This document shows positions 24,985 to 32,444 of a stretch of DNA of 64,000 bases, piece after piece (position 1 is the first letter of the stretch; every line of letters starts with the position of its first letter). The stretch is from Pseudomonas sp. NCCP-436 (lineage in GTDB: Bacteria > Pseudomonadota > Gammaproteobacteria > Pseudomonadales > Pseudomonadaceae): assembly GCF_019656335.1 (NCBI RefSeq), contig NZ_BPLZ01000003.1:248001-312000 (forward strand), given 5' to 3'. Position numbers and translations under genes: made by a program. The notes under the pieces are model-generated. The model was not told the origin of the DNA and did no database searches. It saw only the letters and a list, made by a program, of their open reading frames with translations.

Positions 24985-25892
24985 GCGATGTGCTGGAGTT
25001 CAAAAACGTAAGTCACACCTTCCGCAGCAAGGGCCGGGAAGTCCGTGCGCTGCGTGATGTCAGTTTTACCCTCACGGAGGGTGAGGTCTTCGGCTTCGTC
25101 GGCCCCAATGGCGCTGGCAAGTCCACCACCATCAAGGTGATGCTGGATATCATCAATGACTACCAAGGCGAAGTAAGCATCTATGGTGTGGATGCGCATC
25201 GTGCCGAGGCGCGCCAGCCGCTGGCTTACGTCCCGGAGTCGCCGGCCCTTTATGAGCAGTTCACGCCGCTGGAAATCCTGCGCATGGGCCTGTCCATGTA
25301 CGGCATCCGTCGCTCGGACGCCGATGCCTGGTGCATGCACTGGTTGGAGCGTTTTTCGGTTCACATAAATGCCAAGCGGCGCATTCGCGAGCTGTCCAAG
25401 GGCAATGTCCAGCGGGTGGCACTGGCCCACGCCATGGCCGTTCAGCCCAAACTGCTGATTCTCGACGAACCGCTCTCGGGCCTGGATCCGGTCGGGCGCA
25501 AGGACGTAGTGGAGATTCTCACCGAGTTCAAGCAGCAGGGCGGCGCCATCTTTTTCACCTCCCACGTACTGCACGATGTCGAACGCATCGCTGACCGTTT
25601 CGGCTTTATCAATAAAGGCGAGTTGCTGACCGTGCGTTCGCCGCGCGAGCTGGCCGCCGAGCGTGCCGACGATATGCTGGTGCGCTATCACGCCGCACAA
25701 CCCATTGGTGAACCGCTGCGTGTACTGCGCGAGGGCGAGTTCGAGTGTGAGGTGCTGCAGGCGGATCTGCCGGCGTTTATCGCGCAACTGAATCAGGTTG
25801 GCGGTCATCTATTGACGATCAAGCCGGCCGTTTCTCTGGAAACCGTGTTCTTCAACATCCTCGAGAGCGCCACACGTTCGGTGCAGCACTGA
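24981..25892 (+). CDS. ABC transporter ATP-binding protein of the pilin-linked transporter (PilH-like)
   Basis: A 303-residue ATPase of the ABC-2/CcmA-like group. Walker A is GPNGAGKST near residues 40-48, the signature LSKGN, and Walker B LLILDEPLSGLD. A C-terminal extension of about 90 residues follows the nucleotide-binding domain. It begins with GTG in a GTGA overlap with the preceding gene, so it is translationally coupled. With the permease at 23343 it forms a complete transporter. By analogy with PilH of Myxococcus it may export or fold a pilus component; the substrate is unknown. Confidence 0.85.
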   Translation: MSDVLEFKNVSHTFRSKGREVRALRDVSFTLTEGEVFGFVGPNGAGKSTTIKVMLDIINDYQGEVSIYGVDAHRAEARQPLAYVPESPALYEQFTPLEILRMGLSMYGIRRSDADAWCMHWLERFSVHINAKRRIRELSKGNVQRVALAHAMAVQPKLLILDEPLSGLDPVGRKDVVEILTEFKQQGGAIFFTSHVLHDVERIADRFGFINKGELLTVRSPRELAAERADDMLVRYHAAQPIGEPLRVLREGEFECEVLQADLPAFIAQLNQVGGHLLTIKPAVSLETVFFNILESATRSVQH

Positions 25893-25894
25893 GC

Positions 25895-25919
25895 GGAGCC
25901 CGGCTACAGACCGGGCTCC
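25895..25919. terminator. hairpin between the pilin locus and nadC
   Basis: GGAGCCCGG and CCGGGCTCC form a perfect nine-base-pair stem with a seven-base loop in the 39 bases between the convergent ABC ATPase gene and nadC. It probably serves both strands, though neither side has a strong T-run. P. aeruginosa carries tRNA-Thr near this point; no tRNA is present here. Confidence 0.6.
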
Positions 25920-25931
25920 ACGGCAGTTTGA

Positions 25932-26780
25932 TTACAGCGCCAGACGCATCGACAGATCCACCGCCTTGATGTCCTTGGTCAGCGTGCCCAGGGAAATGTA
26001 GTCCACTCCTGTCTCGGCCACCGCACGCAAGCTGCTGTCATCAATGCCGCCGGATGCTTCCAGTAGGGCGCGGCCGGCGGTAAGTCTTACGGCTTCGCGC
26101 ATATCCACCAGCGACAGCTCGTCAAGCATGACGATATCGGCCCCTGCCGCCAGCGCCTGGTGTAGCTCGTCCAGACTTTCCACCTCCACCTCCACCGGTT
26201 TGCCAGGTGCGATGCGCCGAGCCGTCTCGACAGCCTGGGCGATCCCCCCACAGGCTGCGATATGGTTCTCCTTGATCAGGAATGCGTCATAAAGGCCGAT
26301 ACGGTGATTGTGACAGCCGCCGCAGGTGACCGCGTACTTCTGCGCCAGACGTAGCCCCGGCAGGGTCTTGCGCGTATCCAGCAGACGCACTCCGGTGCCT
26401 TCGACCAGATCCGCATAATGACGGCAACGCGTAGCGACAGCAGAAAGCGTCTGCAAAAAGTTCAATGCACTGCGTTCACCACTGAGCAGCGCACGTGCTG
26501 GCCCTTCCAGACTGAAGAGAATCTGATCCGGCTGCACTCGCTCGCCATCGTGCACCCGCCAGTGCACGGCTACGCGCGGATCGATCTGCCGAAATACCGC
26601 ATCGACCCAGGCAGTTCCGCAAACGACAGCAGCTTCCCGGGTGATAACCCGAGCGCTGGCCAGTCGCTCGACAGGAATCAGCTGGGCTGTAATGTCCCCA
26701 CTACCGATATCCTCGGCCAGCGCACGGCGAACATTGGCTTCGATTTCACTGCCGAGTTCGGCGAGAGTCAGATTGGGCAT
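25932..26780 (-). CDS. nadC: nicotinate-nucleotide pyrophosphorylase (quinolinate phosphoribosyltransferase)
   Basis: A 282-residue enzyme that makes nicotinate mononucleotide from quinolinate and PRPP in NAD synthesis. Landmarks are [14 protein letters not shown] at the N-terminus, [12 protein letters not shown] and the [26 protein letters not shown] active-site region (about 165-190), with EVEVESLDE and DELS downstream. The ATG at 26780 begins the conserved protein; the frame to 26873 is an unlikely extension. Its place beside the pilin locus is the ordinary Pseudomonas order. Confidence 0.96.
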   Translation of the reverse strand: MPNLTLAELGSEIEANVRRALAEDIGSGDITAQLIPVERLASARVITREAAVVCGTAWVDAVFRQIDPRVAVHWRVHDGERVQPDQILFSLEGPARALLSGERSALNFLQTLSAVATRCRHYADLVEGTGVRLLDTRKTLPGLRLAQKYAVTCGGCHNHRIGLYDAFLIKENHIAACGGIAQAVETARRIAPGKPVEVEVESLDELHQALAAGADIVMLDELSLVDMREAVRLTAGRALLEASGGIDDSSLRAVAETGVDYISLGTLTKDIKAVDLSMRLAL

Positions 26781-26925
26781 GGTCGGCTCCGGTTTGGGCG
26801 GGGGAAGGATTATAGAGGGCGGAATGGATGAATGCAGCGCTCTGCCGAAGGCGGCCTGAATGCGGCTGCCCATAGCGGCATGAGGCCATCTGTGATGCAG
26901 ATCAAGTCTGCAAGAAAAAATTGAC

Positions 26926-26953
26926 TTGGTATGGCGCGCAAGCTCCCTATAAT
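26926..26953 (+). promoter_or_regulatory. sigma-70 promoter for the DUF1631 gene
   Basis: A perfect TATAAT (26948-26953) is preceded at 16 bases by TTGGTA; a better -35, TTGACT, lies at 26921 but at 21-base spacing. The next AT-rich stretch and a 110-base leader run to the start at 27063. This is the best -10 box seen between nadC and the downstream gene. Confidence 0.55.
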
Positions 26954-27062
26954 GGCTTCACTTTAAATTTATTGACGCCATTCCTTTGACGTTACGGAAG
27001 ACACTCGGTTGATGCTGTGCAGACTAGAGAACTCGGGATCGGGTCGTCTGCGGGAGAGTGGA

Positions 27063-29351
27063 ATGAAAACCGATGCGAACGTGGTGCCGCTAACCAAAGC
27101 CACCGTTCTAGAATCTCCTACTTCGCCGGCTGCCAGACTGCCTGCGGCGCTTGCTCAGGTACGCGACCAGGCGGCACAGCAGCTGAAGCAGAACTTCCAA
27201 GGGCTTTTCGAAAACGCCGACGACACGCTGTTCGAGATGGCGGATCGGGCCACCAGCAACGCCGAGCAGAACGCGTTTTTCGAGGCGATGCGAGACTTGC
27301 GCCTCAAGCGCAAGAGCATTGAGCGCGGCTTCCTGCAGCAGCTATTCGAGGCTTTTGCCAACCTCAATCAATACGATACCGGCAGGCAGCCGGATCTGGA
27401 TGTGGTCTCCTTCGACAGCCTGACGCTGGTACAGAACGACGAACTGGAGGTAACCGTGGCGCTGGACGCCATGGTCGCCCGAGTAATGAGCCGCGATGCC
27501 AAGGCACTGGGGCAACTCACCACGCGCTTCAATGCTCTGATCAGCCAGAAGCTGGACGACAAGCGCAATCCACTCGGTCCGGCCCTGCTCAGCGAGTACT
27601 TCCTCTGCGCCTGCAGCAACCTGGGTGTCGAAATCCGGGTCAAGCTGATCATTCTCAAACTGTTCGAGAAATACGTACTGACCGGTTGCGACAACCTCTA
27701 CGCCGAGGCGAACCAAACCCTGATCGATGCCGGCATCCTGCCTGAGCTCAAATCCACACCGCCACGTCGCCCTCAACGCCCGATAAACAATGGCTCCACC
27801 GTATCAGCCGAAGCCGAGGATACTCTCACCGACGACTCACAACAGAGCGTGCAGGAGGTGTTCGGCGCGCTGCAGTCACTGCTGGCACAGGTGCGTGGCA
27901 GCCTCATGCCGCGACATGCTCAGAGAACCGATGCACTGCCTATCAGCAGCAATGACCTGATGCGTTTGCTGTCGCATCTCCAGCAGCGCACTCAGGAGCC
28001 GGTCGAAGTGGCCGACTTTGACCTTCGCGAACAACTGGAACAACTGCTGGCCCGGGTCAGCGCCAAGAGTGGCAAGGCCCGCATCGTTGGCGAAGTCGAC
28101 GAGGATGTAATCAACCTGGTGTCAATGCTGTTCGAGTTCATTCTCGATGACCGCACGCTGCCAGACTCGCTCAAGGCCCTGATCGGGCGCCTGCAGATTC
28201 CCATGCTCAAGGTCGCGGTACTGGACAAGACCTTCTTCAGCCGTGGCAGCCATCCGGCCCGCCGCCTGCTTAACGAGATAGCCTCGGCAGCGCTCGGCTG
28301 GGTTGACCAGGACGATATGCAGCGCGACTCCCTGTATCAGAAGATCGAGCAGGTGGTGCAGCGTCTACTCAGCGACTTTGTCGACGATCCAGCAATCTTC
28401 TCCGAGCTTCTAACCGACTTTATAGCCTTCACCGGTGACGAACGACGTCGCAGCGAGCTGCTCGAACAGCGCACCCGCGATGCCGAGGAAGGCAGGGCGC
28501 GGGCCGAGCTGGCCCGCCTCCAGGTAGAACAGGCCCTCAATGAGCGCCTGCTGGGCAAGACCCTGCCGGAGGTGGTAGTACGCCTGCTGCAGGACGCCTG
28601 GAGCAAGGTGCTGATGCTTACCTGCCTCAAGCACGGTATGGACTCCCCGGAGTGGCAAGCGGCTCTGCAGACCATGGATGATCTGATCTGGAGCGTGGCG
28701 CCACACGAAGATCCGGAAGCACGCCTGCGTCTTCTGGAGCTGGTGCCGGGGCTGCTCAAGGCCCTGCGAGAGGGTATGACCAGTGCCGCCTTTGACCCCT
28801 TCTCTACCAGCGAATTCTTCAACAAACTGGAAGCGCTGCACGTCCAGGCTCTTCAGCGTTTCAAGCACTCTCCAGGCGAGACCGTTGCGGCGCCGGTCGA
28901 AGATGCTGCCAAGCCGGACGAAAACGATGAGCCGCTGCCACTGCTGGTATTGCCGCCAGCCGAGGAGGCCGAAGCCGCTTCAGCCATGGTCGAAGTAGTT
29001 GAGGAAATCATCCTGCTGGCTCCCGGGCAGACCCGATCGGACGAACCGGAAGTGGTGTTGCCGGAGGACGATGAAGCCCTTTTGCAAGTGGACAGCCTAC
29101 GTGTGGGCAGCTGGGTCGAGCTCCAAGAAGACGAGGAGCACCGGCTACGCTGCAAGCTGGCGGCGATCATCAAACCCACCGGCAAGTACGTGTTCGTCAA
29201 CCGCACCGGCATAAAGGTCCTGGAGAAGAGCCGCAACGCTCTGGCCGTGGAGTTTCGCCGCAACGCCATTCGCCTACTGGACGACGCCCTGCTCTTCGAC
29301 CGGGCGCTGGAGTCGGTTATCGGCAACCTGCGCAGACTGAAAAACGCCTGA
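27063..29351 (+). CDS. DUF1631 family protein with C-terminal PilZ-like fold region
   Basis: A 762-residue mostly helical cytoplasmic protein of the DUF1631 family, commonly beside nadC in pseudomonads and without a settled function. An N-terminal helical part starts MKTDANVVPL; the long central region has coiled segments such as ELLEQRTRDAEEGRARAELARLQVEQ (about 475-505). The last 90 residues form a small beta domain (LRVGSWVELQEDEEHRLRCKLAAI, YVFVNRTGIKVLEKSR) that resembles the PilZ-like barrel in this family. The start at 27063 has GGGAGAG six bases upstream; an earlier ATG at 27012 is possible. Confidence 0.8.
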   Translation: MKTDANVVPLTKATVLESPTSPAARLPAALAQVRDQAAQQLKQNFQGLFENADDTLFEMADRATSNAEQNAFFEAMRDLRLKRKSIERGFLQQLFEAFANLNQYDTGRQPDLDVVSFDSLTLVQNDELEVTVALDAMVARVMSRDAKALGQLTTRFNALISQKLDDKRNPLGPALLSEYFLCACSNLGVEIRVKLIILKLFEKYVLTGCDNLYAEANQTLIDAGILPELKSTPPRRPQRPINNGSTVSAEAEDTLTDDSQQSVQEVFGALQSLLAQVRGSLMPRHAQRTDALPISSNDLMRLLSHLQQRTQEPVEVADFDLREQLEQLLARVSAKSGKARIVGEVDEDVINLVSMLFEFILDDRTLPDSLKALIGRLQIPMLKVAVLDKTFFSRGSHPARRLLNEIASAALGWVDQDDMQRDSLYQKIEQVVQRLLSDFVDDPAIFSELLTDFIAFTGDERRRSELLEQRTRDAEEGRARAELARLQVEQALNERLLGKTLPEVVVRLLQDAWSKVLMLTCLKHGMDSPEWQAALQTMDDLIWSVAPHEDPEARLRLLELVPGLLKALREGMTSAAFDPFSTSEFFNKLEALHVQALQRFKHSPGETVAAPVEDAAKPDENDEPLPLLVLPPAEEAEAASAMVEVVEEIILLAPGQTRSDEPEVVLPEDDEALLQVDSLRVGSWVELQEDEEHRLRCKLAAIIKPTGKYVFVNRTGIKVLEKSRNALAVEFRRNAIRLLDDALLFDRALESVIGNLRRLKNA

Positions 29352-29552
29352 GCCCGGCCTCACAACGGGGATCAGGCGGTTTCGTACCGTAGGCTGTGCT
29401 TAAGTCGTTGCCTTGAAGGCGGGAAATGGCAAGCAACCAACCCCGCGACGGCAACTGACAAGCATCGGGCAATACACTCGCAATCCGGCTTACCAGGATT
29501 CAACGCGCCTTCAGAAACAGGGCTTCACGCACAGCCACTTTTCGCTCATGGC

Positions 29553-30896
29553 CTATCGCTTCCCACCCTGCGGTTTGCTACCGAAACTGGGCACCTTGCG
29601 TACCGCCTTGACCTTGGGCCTGGCCTCGTCCTCCTCGAACCAGCGACCAAGATGGATATTGCCCTTGCTGCCTGACTTGGCGGCGCCAGGAATCAGCTTC
29701 TGCTTGGGCTTCTTCGGTTTCTTCAGTATCTGGCCATCGAGGGTGGTCTGCGGCACGCGGTGATCCGGGATGAAGCCCGGCTCCTCACGGCGCGACAACA
29801 CCTGGCGTATCAGTCGTTCAATGGCGGCCAACAGCTCCACCTCATCGGCACAAACCAGCGAGACCGCCTCGCCACTACTGCCGGCACGACCTGTACGCCC
29901 GATGCGGTGTACGTAGTCCTCGGCGTTGACCGGCAGGTCGAGGTTGACCACCAGCGGTAAAGCCTCGATGTCCAGCCCGCGGGCTGCCACATCGGTGGCC
30001 ACCAGCACCTGCACTTCGCCGGCCTTGAATCGCTCCAGCGCGCGCAAGCGTGCTGGCTGCGGCTTGTCGCCATGGATCGAGTCGGCCGCCACGCCGGACG
30101 CCCGCAGTGCCTGCTCCAGCTGATCGACGCCCTTGCGGGTCTTGGCGAAAACCAGTACCTGCCCCCAGCGTCGCTCCTTCAGCAGGTGCAGGAACAGCTC
30201 GCTCTTGCGCTTCTTGTCCACTGGAATCAGCCACTGTCTGACACTTTTGGCCGCCGTATTGCGCGGACTGACTTCCACCGACAGCGGATCGCGCAGCAGC
30301 TCACCGGCCATCTGCCGGATGACATCAGAGAAGGTAGCGGAAAACAGCAGAGTCTGGCGCCTCTTCGGCAGAGCACTGAACAGCTCGTCCAGCTCACGGG
30401 CAAAACCCAGGTCGAGCATGCGATCGGCCTCGTCCAGTACCAGAGTCTGCAGCTGGGCAAACCTCACTGCGTTCTGCCGGTACAGGTCGAGCAGCCGCCC
30501 GGGAGTGGCCACCAGTATGTCGACGCCCTTGCGCAGCCGCAGCATCTGCGGGTTGATGCTGACCCCACCGTATACTGCGTAGCTCGACAGCGGCAGGTTG
30601 GCGCCGTAGCTCCGGAAGCTCTGCAACACCTGCTCGGCCAGCTCGCGGGTCGGCACCAGCACCAGCGCGCGCAGCGAATTGCCCGCCACCTGCGCGCCCT
30701 CCAGAGTCAGACGCTGCAACAACGGCAGGGCAAAGCCGGCGGTCTTGCCAGTGCCCGTCTGTGCCGCCGCCATCAGATCACGGCCCTTGAGCACGGCGGG
30801 AATGGACTGACTCTGAACCGGCGTCGGCGTCTGGTAGTCGAGGTCAGCGAGCGTGCGCAGCAGCGGCTCGATCAGGCCAAGGGAAGCAAAGGTCAT
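29553..30896 (-). CDS. DEAD-box ATP-dependent RNA helicase, RhlE-like
   Basis: A 447-residue helicase with all core motifs in order: Q motif TPTPVQSQSIP, motif I AQTGTGKT, Ia PTRELAEQV, II DEAD, III SAT, IV VLVFAKTR, V ARGLDIEAL and VI HRIGRTGRAG. The basic C-terminal tail (KKPKKPKQKLIPG and more Lys/Arg) is typical of RhlE-type proteins that act on ribosomal RNA or the degradosome. A pseudomonad has several such genes; the exact paralogue is not certain. It is convergent with the DUF1631 gene. Confidence 0.93.
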   Translation of the reverse strand: MTFASLGLIEPLLRTLADLDYQTPTPVQSQSIPAVLKGRDLMAAAQTGTGKTAGFALPLLQRLTLEGAQVAGNSLRALVLVPTRELAEQVLQSFRSYGANLPLSSYAVYGGVSINPQMLRLRKGVDILVATPGRLLDLYRQNAVRFAQLQTLVLDEADRMLDLGFARELDELFSALPKRRQTLLFSATFSDVIRQMAGELLRDPLSVEVSPRNTAAKSVRQWLIPVDKKRKSELFLHLLKERRWGQVLVFAKTRKGVDQLEQALRASGVAADSIHGDKPQPARLRALERFKAGEVQVLVATDVAARGLDIEALPLVVNLDLPVNAEDYVHRIGRTGRAGSSGEAVSLVCADEVELLAAIERLIRQVLSRREEPGFIPDHRVPQTTLDGQILKKPKKPKQKLIPGAAKSGSKGNIHLGRWFEEDEARPKVKAVRKVPSFGSKPQGGKR

Positions 30897-31095
30897 GAGA
30901 CAACCAGGTCGACAGGGAAACAGGCGTGCAGTTTACCTGAAGCGCCCGGCATTTCCTGCCTACGAAACGGCATTGAGCTTGACCATCTGGTTGCGCCGAT
31001 AGAGACCGCTACGCAATGCATCCCCCTTAACGATATAAAGCTGTTCTGGTACATGCATCGAGCCATAATCGGCTCGGCCCGTAGCCGATCAGTCG

Positions 31096-31476
31096 TTAAC
31101 GTTTACCAGCACCAGGGCACTCCAGCTCGCGCTTAATGCTTAGCCATTCGTCCCCGAGTCGAAAACGCAGATAGGCCACGAAGACCTGATCGCGCAGACG
31201 TCTAAAGGTCGAGGTGCGACGGGCTCCCAAAGTGCTCTCGATGGTTTCGGTAAGCCACGTGCTCTCAAAGGCCGTCCAGATTGGAGGAACAGGCGCCAGC
31301 AGGTTGGAATAGCAAACGGGAGCCACCTCCTCGAAGAAGGCGCGCTCTATTGCGGCGAGGTCAAATCCTGCCAACTGCCGGGCTATGAGGTTGTAATCGA
31401 CTTCGTTGTCGACAAAAGCATCCGACAGTGCCGACCACAACCGAATACGCTGATCGCGCGTCAAAACACTTGCCAC
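31096..31476 (-). CDS. DUF7079-type small cytoplasmic protein
   Basis: A 126-residue soluble helical protein. It fits the small family whose members start LTxxQRxRLWxALSDxFVD and have a conserved EVAPVCYSNL segment, annotated as DUF7079. Function is unknown. It is flanked by a 199-base gap toward the helicase and a 211-base gap toward the sirtuin, and shows no operon partner. Confidence 0.75.
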   Translation of the reverse strand: MASVLTRDQRIRLWSALSDAFVDNEVDYNLIARQLAGFDLAAIERAFFEEVAPVCYSNLLAPVPPIWTAFESTWLTETIESTLGARRTSTFRRLRDQVFVAYLRFRLGDEWLSIKRELECPGAGKR

Positions 31477-31687
31477 TTGGAAAACTCCTCAGGCTCTCCA
31501 TTCAGAGCATCTGCTGTCGAGCCTGGTACCAGATACTACGAATGTCGCCATGCATGCACCATCGGCATCTGACAATGCGGAGCGACGTGCCAACGGGATA
31601 GACCGCTCCCGCAGCAAAGCCCGTGGATGCATCCGACGCCGAAAGCGTTAGGATCCGGGTACTGTGTTCACCCCGTGAGTTACCAAT

Positions 31688-32395
31688 ATGCCTCACCCGA
31701 ATCTTGTCATACTCACCGGTGCCGGTATTTCCGCCGAGAGCGGCATCCGCACTTTTCGCGCCTCCGACGGCCTGTGGGAGGAGCATCGCATCGAAGATGT
31801 CGCCACGCCCGAAGCTTTCGCACGCAACCCGGAGCTGGTACAGCGCTTCTACAACATGCGCCGCGCCCAGCTGCTCGACCCGGCCATTGCGCCGAATGCC
31901 GGCCACCTGGCACTGGCCGAGCTGGAGACGAACTGGCAAGGCGATTTTCTACTGGTAACACAGAATGTCGACAACCTGCACGAACGCGCCGGCTCCCGAC
32001 GCCTGCTGCACATGCATGGAGAATTGCAATCGATGCTCTGTAGCCGTAGTGGACAGCGCTTCCCGCTACTTGGCGATCTGCCGGATGATCAGCCCTGCGC
32101 CTGCTGCGGCCAAGCCGGCACGCTGCGCCCGGATATCGTCTGGTTCGGTGAAATGCCCTATCACATGGAACGTATCTATCAGGCACTGGAGCGCTGTGCG
32201 CTGTTCGTCAGCATCGGCACTTCCGGCCATGTCTACCCGGCGGCAGGTTTCGTGGAGGTGGCGCGGGGCGCTGGTGCGCACACGCTGGAGATCAATCTGG
32301 AGCCCAGTCAGGGCCATTCGCTGTTTGCCGAGAGGCGCTATGGCTTGGCCAGCGAACAGGTGCCACGCTGGGTGGCGGAGCAACTGTCCACCTGA
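31688..32395 (+). CDS. cobB: NAD-dependent protein deacylase (Sir2 family, class III)
   Basis: A 235-residue sirtuin. It has GAGIS at 11-15, TQNVD at 91-95 and the catalytic His110 in HMHG. A zinc-binding part contains Cys118, Cys137 and Cys140. Tyr55 and Arg58 (YxxR) match the residues that let class III sirtuins remove succinyl and other acidic acyl groups as well as acetyl. It should act on cytoplasmic metabolic enzymes such as acetyl-CoA synthetase. No upstream operon partner is present; the symbol follows the bacterial CobB name, which is unrelated to the cobalamin genes farther along. Confidence 0.9.
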   Translation: MPHPNLVILTGAGISAESGIRTFRASDGLWEEHRIEDVATPEAFARNPELVQRFYNMRRAQLLDPAIAPNAGHLALAELETNWQGDFLLVTQNVDNLHERAGSRRLLHMHGELQSMLCSRSGQRFPLLGDLPDDQPCACCGQAGTLRPDIVWFGEMPYHMERIYQALERCALFVSIGTSGHVYPAAGFVEVARGAGAHTLEINLEPSQGHSLFAERRYGLASEQVPRWVAEQLST

Positions 32396-32444
32396 TAGCT
32401 GAGGGCTGGAGCCGCGCCCAGGGCAACGGCTCCAGCAGGCCCTG

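Noticed and set aside
25893..25931. tRNA-Thr expected between the pilin locus and nadC
   Set aside because: The gap is only 39 bases and is filled by a hairpin; no tRNA arms are present.
26926..26953. TTGACT at 26921 as the -35 box of the DUF1631 promoter
   Set aside because: It would give a 21-base spacer to TATAAT, too long for sigma-70; TTGGTA at 16 bases was preferred.
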